Assembly (NCBI GenBank): GCA_965230415.1 | Contig: CBDDKZ010000005.1 | Location: forward strand, 1,178,001-1,242,000 | Direction: 5' to 3' | DNA length: 64,000 bases | Origin: CBDDKZ01 sp965230415 | Lineage (GTDB): Bacteria > Bacteroidota > Bacteroidia > Cytophagales > JAAEPT01 | Shown here: one piece after another, positions 54,415 to 63,504 of the stretch | Layout: each line of letters starts with the position of its first letter | How positions within the stretch are numbered: position 1 is the first letter of the stretch | Position numbers and translations under genes: made by a program | The notes under the pieces: generated by a model | What the model was told of the DNA's origin: nothing | The model's database searches: none | What the model saw: only the letters and a program-made list of their open reading frames with translations

Positions 54415-54659
54415 GAATAGTTATGGGTTATACATAGATAACCTTCGAAAAAACAGACTGTTAGTATACACATTTCGCTTCGAAGTCTAATTTTCCTTTT
54501 CTTATCCAATTTCCTCCTGAAAAGTTTATACCCATATGGCTCAGGTGCATACCTCTTTACTACTTATTTCTAAAAAGTAAATCAACTGAGGGGTACAAAA
54601 AAGGGGATCCATAATGGGATCCCCTTTTGGAGAATTTCTTTAAATTTAAAGCTGAGACG
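54415..54659. other. Intergenic region between the two Ig-like-repeat paralogues
   Basis: It holds the terminator of the upstream paralogue on its right side. An inverted repeat GGTTAT/ATAACC (54426-54443) lies 11 bases before the paralogue A ATG and could form a small hairpin in its leader. No promoter matching the full consensus was found. Confidence 0.4.
54597..54628 (-). terminator. Perfect palindromic terminator between giant paralogues
   Basis: A 12-bp stem made by AAAAGGGGATCC and GGATCCCCTTTT encloses a 6-base loop. On the minus strand it is followed by a run of T residues, and on the plus strand it also ends in TTTT, so it could work both ways. It lies 31 bases after the stop of paralogue B. 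Confidence 0.85.
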
Positions 54660-57600
54660 CTAACGCATTATAGTAACGTCACCCCCATATTGCAAGCCTC
54701 TCCAGCCAAGGTCAATTACAAAATAATAGGTACCTACAGGTAACAAATCACCACGACTGTTACTTCCCTTGAAATCATTGCCATAGATACCTTTCTTTTT
54801 CCATACAACACTCCCCCATCGGTTATAAATGATAACTTCGGCGCGTACATAGTGTTCCAGATTCGTTACCACCCAGTTATCGTTAATATCATCACCATTA
54901 GGTGTAAAAACGTTCGGTATTTTGATAGGTGGCAATAATATAACATGGGTATCGGCAGTATCAATACAGCCTAAAGCACTTATTGATATTACCTGATAAT
55001 TAGTAGATGAATCTGGCAAAGTAACTACGGATCCATCGTCGCCATAAGGGCCTGGAATAATAAAATCGGTATCCTTTACAATCCAGATAATGCTATCTCC
55101 GTCAACTACCGGTTCCGCACTCAGGGTCGTAATTTCTCCTTGCAGGATAAGTGGGGGATCTGCAATGCCATTAACCGTATTTGAAGACAGGCTTATTGTC
55201 AATGAATCGGTCGCAATACAACCATTATCATTGACTTCTAAATAAACTATTGTGGGGTTTACCGTTGGTGTAACCGTTGGTGTAGGACTGGTAGGGTCAT
55301 CGAAAAGAGTTGCTGGTGACCAGCTAAAGCTCCCATTACCCAATGCCTGAAGTGTTGCAGATCCTCCGGAGCAAATCACCTGATCGGGGCCTGCTTCGGC
55401 GGTAGCTAAACGTACTTCAACACGTACCGTATCGGAATCTTCACACTGTCCTGAGGCATCATAACCTGTTACCGTATAGGTGATGGAACTAAATGGTTGT
55501 GACAGCGGATTGGCCATAGAGTCAGCACCAAAATAATACAAATAACGATCGGGTGTCCACACATATGTCTGTGCTCCGCTGGCATGCAAACGTACGGTAT
55601 CGCCCTGGCATAAAGGATCAACATCGTCCACTTCAACATCTACGATACCGGCCGTTAACATCATATTGTCACTATCTGTACATCCACTTTCATTGGTAAC
55701 TGTCAATGTATAATTTTCCGAGCTATTAGCTGTCACTACCGGATTTTCAATATTTGTAGCACTCAAATTAGTTCCCGGAGTCCATTGATAAGTGATACCC
55801 GGCCCAACCGTTGACACACTATTTACCACGGGGTCAAGGGTATGTGTATTTCCTAAGCATAAGAATATATCATCAAGGTTTACGGATATGTTGTCAACGA
55901 CTATTGTCACGTCAAGGTCTTCTTCACAAACACCGGAAGAATTCGTAATATTCACACTGTATGTAGCGGTACTCGAGGGAGTAAAAGTTTGTGTGGCCTG
56001 CGTAGGATCTGTAAATGCATCTGATGGTGTCCACAGATATATATCACCTCCGGTAGCTTGTATAGTAACATTTTGATCCAGACAGATGGTATCATTGGCA
56101 GAAATACCCGGCGTCATCGATTCTACGTAAATAGTTACCTGTGCAGAATCTTCACAACCGGCATCATCCTGCACATGGACAGAATAGGTTGTAGTTGAAA
56201 ATGGAGTAGCTAATGGGTTAGCCGTATTGTATTCACTAAGCGTTCCATCAAGTGGCGTCCACGAATAAATCGTCCCTCCTGTTGCCTGTAATTGTACAAA
56301 CTCACCGGCACAAACGGTATCATCAGGACTGATATTTGCAACCAGTGTCTCAATGGTAACAGTCACGGTATCTTCTCCCACACAAAATCCCCATTCACTT
56401 GTTACCTGAACGGTGTAAGTCGTTTGTACCTGTGGATTGGCGATGGGATTGGGTACATCGGGAAAATCCAGTGTTCCTGCAGGAGACCAGAGGTAAGTAC
56501 CTCCACCTCCTGCTAATAAACCTGTTGATGCGCCAGGACATATGCTGGCTCCAATACCTGCATCCGGGAAGACTTCATCGACCGAAACAGTAACTTCCAA
56601 GGTATCTCTGCAATTCCCGGTAGTATCTGACATATACACGGTATAAGTGGTGTGGTTGGTTGGAGTTACCGTAGGATTAGGGCTGTTAATATCACTTATG
56701 GTGCCGTCGTTAGGTTCCCATAAATAAATCTGACCTCCCCCGGCCTGCAATGTGGTACTTTCACCTATACATATGGTATCATCGGGAGAAATTGTTCCTA
56801 TGAGCGGTTCCACAATTACTTCAACATCGGCACTATCCTGACAGCCTAAAGGCCCTGTTATAGTAACGGTGTATATGGTCGTTTCATCAGGAGTGGCAAC
56901 AGGATTGGCAATAATTGGATTATTGAGTGTTGCTGTAGGAGACCAGAGGTAAAATAGCCCTCCATCTGCCTGAAGCTGAAAACTATTTCCTTTACATATG
57001 GTTCCTCCATCTTCAACATCAACAGTAACTCCTCCTACATAAACCGTCACCATATTGGTGTCCACACAACCACTTTCGTCACTGACCCCAACAACATAAG
57101 TAGTTGTACGATCGGGACTTGCGATGGGATTGCTTATTGTATTATCATTAAGTCCTCTGTCGGGACTCCAAAAGAAAATGGTTCCGCCACCAGCTTGTAA
57201 CTGGGTAGATTCACCGGGACAAATGGTATCGTCGGGGCTCACAGATGCTACAATCTCATCTATGAAGACCGTCACGGTATCTCTGTCTTCACAACCAATA
57301 TCGTTTCTGACAGTTACCACATATGTCGTAGTAACATTTGGAGTCGCATTAGGATTACTAATATTGGGGTTGTCCAAGCCAGTAGTAGGTGACCAGGAAT
57401 AAGTAACTCCGCCTGTAGCATTTAAAGGAGTACCACCTCCACTACAAATATGCTGGTCGGGCCCTGCATCGGCATTTGCTTCTTCTACAATAATATTGAC
57501 GGGGTATTTTAAACCACTCCCACATCCATTACCGGAAACCCAAAATGTTGTATCGTTGTTGACCGGAGAAACGAAAAGGCTGTTGCCGTTTTGAAAAGGA

Positions 57601-58814
57601 GACACATCTGCCGGGTTTAAGAACCAATCATAAACACTATCTGCCGGAATGGCGCTTAATGTGGCGGATCCACCTACACAGGCGCGCTCATCGGGGATAT
57701 TCGGGATACCTCCCTGATCAACATTAACAGTAACCTGGTATTGTTCTGTACACGGATCCAAACTGGAAAAGACTGTTCTGGTTATTATATCTAAGGAATA
57801 GGTCTGTGTTGTGGTAGGAGCAACCCAAATAGTATCATCTGTTTCCCCTGTTGACCACAAGATGTCGTAACCCGTCTCCGGAAAGGGAGAAACGAGCATC
57901 ACAGAGTCACCACTACAAATAGTGGTATCTTCTAATGGTTCATAGGGTAAGCACCTGTTGGCAATATAAGCATATCCGAAGTGGCCCGAGCGGCCACAAT
58001 CACCAACTTCAATTCTCATTCTCATGGTTTGCCCCACGTATGGTGTAAAGTTACCAAAAACAGGCGTCCAATCAATGTAACTAATATCACCGGCGTTATC
58101 ACCAAAAGGGGACAGGTTTCCGGCAATTTGAGGGCCCGTGGTCATCAATATAGTCGGAGAAGGATCTCTGGTAAAAGCCTGATCATTGGCCAATATTCTA
58201 AAACTCATACAATCTACCTCATCTCCATCTTCGTCCCAAACGGTAACTGCCAAATAAGGCAATTGCGCATCTGTGTGATTAAACCTGGGATCGTTGAGAA
58301 CGAATACAAATTGATAGACAAAAATGGCATTGGCTTCTGTAATGGTAATAGTTCTTTCAATCATATCGGCCTGAGAACCGTTATCGGCATTACCAAGTCG
58401 AAGTGAGGCGTTTACATCTGGCAAACCCGGATAGGGCGGAGGTAGTACGTTTAGGCCTGTTAATAAATCTATCCCAGGCTGCGTATAAATTGTATGTGTT
58501 GGCAATGTAGCTGCCCAATCGTAGGAAATAATGTTCGTATTCTCCACACTGGGCACATTCAATTGAGCACCAGCATTTATACGACAACAAGTTCGGTATT
58601 CGGTATTGTTAGGGTCATTACATTCGGCCCAGGTTGGTTGGTTGATCCCCCCTGGTTGACAACCATTACCTGATTCCCAACCATCTAATGTACCATTCTC
58701 AAAATTGATGTTTTCACACCCTGGTACACTCTGCCCGTATGAAAAGAAAAAAGGCAACAGCAACAATATTCCTGCCAGATACCTGAAACACTTAGTTGGT
58801 ACTTTCATATTCAC
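54660..58814 (-). CDS. Giant Ig-like-repeat surface protein with gliding-associated C-terminal domain (paralogue B)
   Basis: A 1384-residue protein closely related to the downstream paralogue in every part. It has a signal peptide (about 1-27, ending FFFSYGQ) and a conserved N-terminal domain (about 32-290) with RLGNADNGSQADMIERTI and VGDCGRSGHFGYAYIANRC. About twelve Ig-like units follow (openings such as DDTICPGESTQLQAGGG), then a type B sorting domain (IPNVFTPNGDDINDNWVV, YNRWGSVVWKKKG, YGGDVTIMR). The units occur in the same order as in paralogue A. This suggests duplication of the whole gene after the array had formed. It should be a type IX-secreted surface protein. The number of units is my estimate from the repeated openings. 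Confidence 0.9.
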   Translation of the reverse strand: MNMKVPTKCFRYLAGILLLLPFFFSYGQSVPGCENINFENGTLDGWESGNGCQPGGINQPTWAECNDPNNTEYRTCCRINAGAQLNVPSVENTNIISYDWAATLPTHTIYTQPGIDLLTGLNVLPPPYPGLPDVNASLRLGNADNGSQADMIERTITITEANAIFVYQFVFVLNDPRFNHTDAQLPYLAVTVWDEDGDEVDCMSFRILANDQAFTRDPSPTILMTTGPQIAGNLSPFGDNAGDISYIDWTPVFGNFTPYVGQTMRMRIEVGDCGRSGHFGYAYIANRCLPYEPLEDTTICSGDSVMLVSPFPETGYDILWSTGETDDTIWVAPTTTQTYSLDIITRTVFSSLDPCTEQYQVTVNVDQGGIPNIPDERACVGGSATLSAIPADSVYDWFLNPADVSPFQNGNSLFVSPVNNDTTFWVSGNGCGSGLKYPVNIIVEEANADAGPDQHICSGGGTPLNATGGVTYSWSPTTGLDNPNISNPNATPNVTTTYVVTVRNDIGCEDRDTVTVFIDEIVASVSPDDTICPGESTQLQAGGGTIFFWSPDRGLNDNTISNPIASPDRTTTYVVGVSDESGCVDTNMVTVYVGGVTVDVEDGGTICKGNSFQLQADGGLFYLWSPTATLNNPIIANPVATPDETTIYTVTITGPLGCQDSADVEVIVEPLIGTISPDDTICIGESTTLQAGGGQIYLWEPNDGTISDINSPNPTVTPTNHTTYTVYMSDTTGNCRDTLEVTVSVDEVFPDAGIGASICPGASTGLLAGGGGTYLWSPAGTLDFPDVPNPIANPQVQTTYTVQVTSEWGFCVGEDTVTVTIETLVANISPDDTVCAGEFVQLQATGGTIYSWTPLDGTLSEYNTANPLATPFSTTTYSVHVQDDAGCEDSAQVTIYVESMTPGISANDTICLDQNVTIQATGGDIYLWTPSDAFTDPTQATQTFTPSSTATYSVNITNSSGVCEEDLDVTIVVDNISVNLDDIFLCLGNTHTLDPVVNSVSTVGPGITYQWTPGTNLSATNIENPVVTANSSENYTLTVTNESGCTDSDNMMLTAGIVDVEVDDVDPLCQGDTVRLHASGAQTYVWTPDRYLYYFGADSMANPLSQPFSSITYTVTGYDASGQCEDSDTVRVEVRLATAEAGPDQVICSGGSATLQALGNGSFSWSPATLFDDPTSPTPTVTPTVNPTIVYLEVNDNGCIATDSLTISLSSNTVNGIADPPLILQGEITTLSAEPVVDGDSIIWIVKDTDFIIPGPYGDDGSVVTLPDSSTNYQVISISALGCIDTADTHVILLPPIKIPNVFTPNGDDINDNWVVTNLEHYVRAEVIIYNRWGSVVWKKKGIYGNDFKGSNSRGDLLPVGTYYFVIDLGWRGLQYGGDVTIMR

Positions 58815-59032
58815 TAATTTCTTATACTCAAATCAAGTAACTTTAGCGTTCAGTTCAGATTTGACTCATCACTGAAAATATTAAGTAGATTATTTGGGGT
58901 ACTACTATAGCTATGTAATTGATACACTCTCTCCCTGCTAAGTAACCAAGAAATCGCTGTAATTTTGAATGTTTCAACGAAAAAAGTCAAAAATGATTGT
59001 ATCTTCTAAAGAAATCTTAAAAAAATGCAATT

Positions 59033-59905
59033 TCACTTCTGTGATTTTACGTACGCATTTTCCGATTTCTTCCCTGACCTCAAATTAAATTTCTTTAAGA
59101 TAGTCTCTTCAGCAGGATGTAGGTAATTATTTAATGCGGTACGCATCTCTGCCGTTGAAAGATTGGTTTTTATAGTTCCATCAGTAGCAAGAGACATCTC
59201 TCCGGATTCTTCAGACACTACAATAACGGCGCTATCGCTCACTTCACTGAGACCTACTGCGGCTCTGTGCCTTAAGCCAAATTTTGCTGGTAATTCGTTA
59301 TTTTCGGATACCGGAATAATACAACGAGCAGCTTTTATTCTGTCACCACTTATTATTACGGCTCCGTCGTGCAAAGGGCTAAATTTATTAAAAATTGTGA
59401 GCAAAATTCTTTTTGAAATGATCGCATCAACCAAATCGCCTGAATCGATGTAAGATTGCAAACTAGAGCTCTTCTCAAATACAATTAAAGCACCTGTACG
59501 TGTCCCCGCAAGCTCCTTTGCCGCCTTTACTACTACATTTATGTCTACATGATCTCCGCCGCTACTCCTTCCCAACGACACCCATCTTTGCAATCGTTCA
59601 TTCTTCACGTCGGTGGTTTGACCAATTAAAAGCAAGAACTTTCTGATTTCTTGCTGAAACAAGACCACCGCCGCCAAAACTCCTACTCCTATAAATTGCC
59701 CCAGGATTGTACTAAGCAAATCCATATCGACCGCTCTTACCAAGAGATAAAAAAGATAGGTAAATAAAAGTCCAATGAAAATTTTAACAGCTACGCTTCC
59801 ACGTAGAAGTTTATATAATTGATAGAGCAGAAATGTCACCAATAGGATGTCCAGGATATCAATCAACCCAAAATCCAGAAACCCTATGTTAAATAAGTAA
59901 ATCAA
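59033..59905 (-). CDS. cdaA: Diadenylate cyclase CdaA
   Basis: CdaA makes the second messenger c-di-AMP from two ATP at the inner membrane. The 290-residue protein has three N-terminal helices (about 10-85) and a DAC domain (about 110-255). The domain carries the two catalytic motifs DGAVIISGDR (about 175-184) and GLRHRAAVG (about 207-215), with EVSDSAVIVVSEESG next to them. The length is close to the family norm, with a longer C-terminal tail that ends in a basic stretch. It overlaps folP by 4 bases, a common Bacteroidota arrangement. No CdaR-type partner gene is seen here. Confidence 0.95.
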   Translation of the reverse strand: MIYLFNIGFLDFGLIDILDILLVTFLLYQLYKLLRGSVAVKIFIGLLFTYLFYLLVRAVDMDLLSTILGQFIGVGVLAAVVLFQQEIRKFLLLIGQTTDVKNERLQRWVSLGRSSGGDHVDINVVVKAAKELAGTRTGALIVFEKSSSLQSYIDSGDLVDAIISKRILLTIFNKFSPLHDGAVIISGDRIKAARCIIPVSENNELPAKFGLRHRAAVGLSEVSDSAVIVVSEESGEMSLATDGTIKTNLSTAEMRTALNNYLHPAEETILKKFNLRSGKKSENAYVKSQK

Positions 59906-60777
59906 ATATTCAGTTGTTTAAATATGGCTATAGCCTGTTTGGCTTCTTTTACATCATGAACACGCAATAGATTCGCTCCGTTCATTAAAGCGATCATATG
60001 TACAGCAGTAGTACCATTCAATGCCTCAGAAGGAGAGGTACCCAAAAGTTTATATATCATAGACTTTCTGGATGCACCAATTAATAGAGGCAAATTTAGT
60101 GATTTGATTTCTTTTAGTTTACTTATCACCTCATAATTCTGTTCGAGTGTTTTGGAAAATCCCAAACCAGGGTCCAAAACGAGTAAATTATCGTGTCCCA
60201 ATTTTTTTAATTGATCTACTCTTTCATGAAAGTAGTCTTTTATTTCAGCTATTAGATTCGAATAATTGGTATACCTGGACATATCGTCCGGCTTCCCGCG
60301 CATATGCATCATGATATAGGGTAAATTATTTTCAGCTACATAATCAAGTAGTTTTGAGTCGAGATGACCCGCTGATATATCATTAACTATCGAAGCCCCT
60401 GCATTTATTACCTCTTTCACCACTTCCAATCGATAGGCATCAATTGAAAGGATCAATTCAGGAAACTGTTTCACAAGTAACTCTACTACCGGCAAGACTC
60501 TGTCGAGCTCTTCCTGTTGGCTAAGAGTCATCGCACCAGGACGTGAAGACATCCCCCCGATATCAATAATAGAAGCTCCTTCACGGAGCATTTGCTCTAC
60601 ATTTGATAACACGTCATCAACCCGTTTGTACTTACCTCCATCGTAAAAAGAGTCCGGAGTTATATTTAAAATACCCATTAATTGGGGGCTTGACAAATCC
60701 AATTTTTTTCCACGAATATCTAGTAAATAATTCGCGGAAAAAGATGTATCTTTCACCGAAATTTTCGAATTCTTCAT
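59902..60777 (-). CDS. folP: Dihydropteroate synthase
   Basis: FolP joins p-aminobenzoate to the pterin in folate synthesis and is the sulfonamide target. The ATG at 60777 gives 291 residues; an in-frame ATG at 60837 would add 20 residues and run into the divergent gene. Key segments are MGILNITPDSFYDGGKY (about 34-50), IIDIGGMSSRPGA (about 70-82), SIDAYRLEVVKEVINAGASI (about 119-138), and a later GLGFSKTLEQNYEVI and GASRKSMI. The pterin and diphosphate sites are thus intact. It overlaps cdaA by 4 bases, and its start is 15 bases from the start of the DUF1599 gene on the other strand. Confidence 0.95.
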   Translation of the reverse strand: MKNSKISVKDTSFSANYLLDIRGKKLDLSSPQLMGILNITPDSFYDGGKYKRVDDVLSNVEQMLREGASIIDIGGMSSRPGAMTLSQQEELDRVLPVVELLVKQFPELILSIDAYRLEVVKEVINAGASIVNDISAGHLDSKLLDYVAENNLPYIMMHMRGKPDDMSRYTNYSNLIAEIKDYFHERVDQLKKLGHDNLLVLDPGLGFSKTLEQNYEVISKLKEIKSLNLPLLIGASRKSMIYKLLGTSPSEALNGTTAVHMIALMNGANLLRVHDVKEAKQAIAIFKQLNI

Positions 60778-60792
60778 AAAACGAAATAGCAA

Positions 60793-61335
60793 TTGAGTAC
60801 CAAGACCGAACACGAATATAACACAATCATTAGCCAATGTAGAGATATCTTTGAAAAGAAAACTACTGACTATGGTACAGCTTGGCGTATATTAAGGCTT
60901 CCATCTATCACCGATCAAATTTTCATTAAAGCGCAACGCATAAGATCAATACAGGAAAAAGGTACTCAAAAGGTTGACGAAAGTATAGAAGGGGAATTTA
61001 TTGCTATAATAAACTATTGCATCATGGCGTTGATTCAAATAGCCATGGATAAGGAAGAAGAATTGGAGCTAACTACTGATGTGGTGCTCGAAAACTATAA
61101 CCGGGAAGCCAACGGTACCCGTGATTTGTTATTGAACAAAAACCACGACTATGGAGAAGCCTGGAGGGATATGAGGGTTAGTTCAATGACAGACATTATC
61201 CTGATGAAATTGTTACGTACAAAACAAATAGAGGACAATGCCGGTAAAACACTTATTTCTGAAGGAGTTGATGCCAATTACAGAGATATGATTAATTACT
61301 CCGTATTTTGTCTGATTAAACTAGGAGCTAACTAA
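60793..61335 (+). CDS. DUF1599 domain-containing protein
   Basis: A 180-residue protein of the DUF1599 family, found across Bacteroidota and of unknown function. The sequence is a twofold repeat: RDIFEKKTTDYGTAWRILRLPS (about 16-37, given in two pieces) and RDLLLNKNHDYGEAWRDMRVSS (about 109-130). Each is followed by a TD-I-x-x-K-x-x-R-x-K/R-Q-I/I-x-S-I helix. This pattern, with the DYG-AWR core, resembles the all-alpha NTP pyrophosphohydrolase type of helical repeats, but that is only a thought. The start is a TTG at 60793, because the reading frame is closed just upstream and there is no earlier ATG or GTG. The gene is divergent from folP and 1 base from the next gene. Confidence 0.85.
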   Translation: MSTKTEHEYNTIISQCRDIFEKKTTDYGTAWRILRLPSITDQIFIKAQRIRSIQEKGTQKVDESIEGEFIAIINYCIMALIQIAMDKEEELELTTDVVLENYNREANGTRDLLLNKNHDYGEAWRDMRVSSMTDIILMKLLRTKQIEDNAGKTLISEGVDANYRDMINYSVFCLIKLGAN

Positions 61336-61336
61336 C

Positions 61337-62449
61337 ATGAAAAAGCAAATCTCGAACATCCTTACTAACATTATCCGATTGCTCGTAGGTGTATTATTCA
61401 TTATATCGGGATTTGTAAAAATTGTTGACCCTACCGGTACTGCCATAAAGTTTGAGGAGTATTTTTACGTCTTCGAAGCCAACTTTGCCTCTTTCTTTGG
61501 ACTTTTAGTTCCTGCAGCAATGTTTTTTTCCGTAACACTCACAGCACTTGAAATTGTACTTGGAATCGCCATAATTATTCGCTACAAATCCAATTTAACC
61601 GCGTGGGCGCTGCTTGCATTAATTGTAATATTCACCATTCTTACCGGTTATTCGGCGGTGACCAATGAAGTCACGGATTGTGGTTGTTTTGGTGATGCGG
61701 TTAAACTGACTCCAAATCAATCCTTCATTAAAGACATTGTACTAACGCTGTTAATAGCCTACCTATTCGTGATGCGCAAATCTTATGCAAAAAAAGATAC
61801 GAAGACAGGTCACATAGCAATTGCACTAGGTACATCAGCATGTTTGTTTTTCGCTTATTATAACCTGGCACATTTACCTGTAATAGATTTCAGACAATAC
61901 AAAGTTGGTAACAATATTTATGAATTGAGTCATGATGCTACACCTGCAGTTATAGAATATACTGTAGAAAAAGACGGTCAACAATATCAATTTACTGAAT
62001 ATCCAAGCGACCCATCTTACAAATATGTGAGCTACAAAGAAATTTCTCCTGCCGGATTACCTACAATAAATGATTTCAATCTGTTTGATGAACAAGGGGA
62101 AGAGCGCACGGAAGAAATTCTTAAAGGCACGCACCTGCTTTTTATCTCCAAAGACCTCGCAGCCTGTGACATAAGTAAAGCTGAGGAATACAATTCATTA
62201 CTATCGACAGCCCAGAAAGCTGCGATTCAAACAGCAATTGTATTTGGAGACAGTCATGAAGAATTGAAGGTATTTATGAAAAAAGCAGGTATCTTGACTG
62301 TGCCTGGTTATACCATAGATGAAGTTGTAATAAAAGCCATGATACGTGCCAACCCCGGGTTTATGCTGCTCAAAGATGGAGTTGTCATTGGCAAGTGGCA
62401 CCATAACGACACACCAACTTTCGAAGAAATTGCTAACTTAGCAAAATAA
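61337..62449 (+). CDS. DoxX/MauE-type membrane protein with C-terminal thioredoxin-like domain (BT_3928-like)
   Basis: A 370-residue inner-membrane protein. The N-terminal half (about 1-145) has four helices of the DoxX/MauE type, with LVGVLFIISGFVKIVDPTG near 15-33 and the redox motif TDCGCFGDAVKL near 113-124. A fifth hydrophobic segment lies near 155-178. The C-terminal part (about 240-370) is thioredoxin-like in length and in its final PGFMLLKDGVVIGKWHHND. It has one Cys (DLAACDISK) instead of a CxxC. In Bacteroidota this protein is usually encoded next to DUF1599, as here. It may take part in disulfide or quinone redox chemistry; the precise role is unknown. Confidence 0.85.
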   Translation: MKKQISNILTNIIRLLVGVLFIISGFVKIVDPTGTAIKFEEYFYVFEANFASFFGLLVPAAMFFSVTLTALEIVLGIAIIIRYKSNLTAWALLALIVIFTILTGYSAVTNEVTDCGCFGDAVKLTPNQSFIKDIVLTLLIAYLFVMRKSYAKKDTKTGHIAIALGTSACLFFAYYNLAHLPVIDFRQYKVGNNIYELSHDATPAVIEYTVEKDGQQYQFTEYPSDPSYKYVSYKEISPAGLPTINDFNLFDEQGEERTEEILKGTHLLFISKDLAACDISKAEEYNSLLSTAQKAAIQTAIVFGDSHEELKVFMKKAGILTVPGYTIDEVVIKAMIRANPGFMLLKDGVVIGKWHHNDTPTFEEIANLAK

Positions 62450-63504
62450 TGCTTCGATTTATTGTCAAAAGACTCGTAAACGGCTTTTTTATCGTTCTGG
62501 GAGTAATTCTTGTTGTATTTTTTATTTTTCAGGTAATGCCCGGAGATCCCGTTGATATGATGTTGGGCCAGCGCAGTGACATTGCATCCAAAGAAACAAT
62601 AAAAAAGGAATACGGTTTGGATAAACCGCTTTTGTACCAATTAGGACAATATGTAAACGATTTATCTCCGCTCTCATTTCATGAGCATACTGGAAAAAAT
62701 AAGGAGAAGTACCACTACTTATCGTTATTCCAAATTGGCAACACGGCAACTGTTATCAAAAAGCCCTACCTAAGAAGATCATTTCAGGACAACAGGCTGG
62801 TGAGCGAAATCATTTGGGAGGGGCTCAAGCGTACTGCCTGGCTAGCCGTTTCTGCAATGCTATTTGCCAGCATCATAGGTATTCTGATGGGCGTATTTGC
62901 AGCGCTACACCAAAACAGCTGGATCGATTACCTGCTGGTTTCGGGTTCTATTCTTGGAATAAGCATACCGTCTTTTGTTACCGGAGTACTCATTTCATTT
63001 CTCTTTGCAGTGCATTGGCAGGATTTAACCAACCTGAATCTTTATGGCTATATCTATCAAATAGACCCTTTCAGGGGAGGCCATTATCAATGGAAGAATT
63101 TGTTATTACCGATGCTCACTCTGGGCATAAGGCCACTAGCTATAATCACGCAGCTAACAAGAAGTTCTATGTTAGATGTAATGAAACAAGACTATATCAG
63201 AACGGCCAAAGCCAAAGGGCTTCCTTTTATTAAGGTAGTATTTAAACATGCTTTGAGAAATGCATTAAACCCAGTAGTAACAGCGGTGACCGGTTGGCTC
63301 GCGTCACTTATGGCCGGAGCCTTTTTTGTCGAAGTCATCTTCTCGTGGGGCGGACTTGGAGCTGTAACAGTAAATGCCGTATTTTCAATGAATTTCCCCG
63401 TGGTGATGGGAGCAACTCTCATGGTTTCAGTATTATTTGTTATAGTTAATATTGTTGTAGACATTATGTATGCAGCATTAGATCCAAGAATAAGGTTAGA
63501 ATGA
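62449..63504 (+). CDS. ABC transporter permease, DppB/OppB family
   Basis: A 351-residue inner-membrane permease of the dipeptide/oligopeptide/nickel class. The N-terminus MLRFIVKRLVNGFFIVLGVIL is typical of the family, as is MPGDPVDMMLG (about 30-40). The central region (about 115-230) has more helices. The EAA loop DYIRTAKAKGLPFIKVVFKH (about 246-265) is followed by ALRNALNPVVT. An insertion of about 60 residues around 65-110 (YHYLSLFQIGN) lengthens the first periplasmic loop compared with E. coli DppB. No other subunit of the transporter is in view. The start overlaps the previous stop by 1 base, and the end overlaps the shikimate kinase gene by 4 bases. Confidence 0.92.
   Translation: MLRFIVKRLVNGFFIVLGVILVVFFIFQVMPGDPVDMMLGQRSDIASKETIKKEYGLDKPLLYQLGQYVNDLSPLSFHEHTGKNKEKYHYLSLFQIGNTATVIKKPYLRRSFQDNRLVSEIIWEGLKRTAWLAVSAMLFASIIGILMGVFAALHQNSWIDYLLVSGSILGISIPSFVTGVLISFLFAVHWQDLTNLNLYGYIYQIDPFRGGHYQWKNLLLPMLTLGIRPLAIITQLTRSSMLDVMKQDYIRTAKAKGLPFIKVVFKHALRNALNPVVTAVTGWLASLMAGAFFVEVIFSWGGLGAVTVNAVFSMNFPVVMGATLMVSVLFVIVNIVVDIMYAALDPRIRLE

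Noticed and set aside
50248..58814. Recombination hot spot or composite mobile element suggested by two near-identical genes
   Set aside because: No transposase, terminal inverted repeats or target duplications are seen; tandem gene duplication is enough to explain it.
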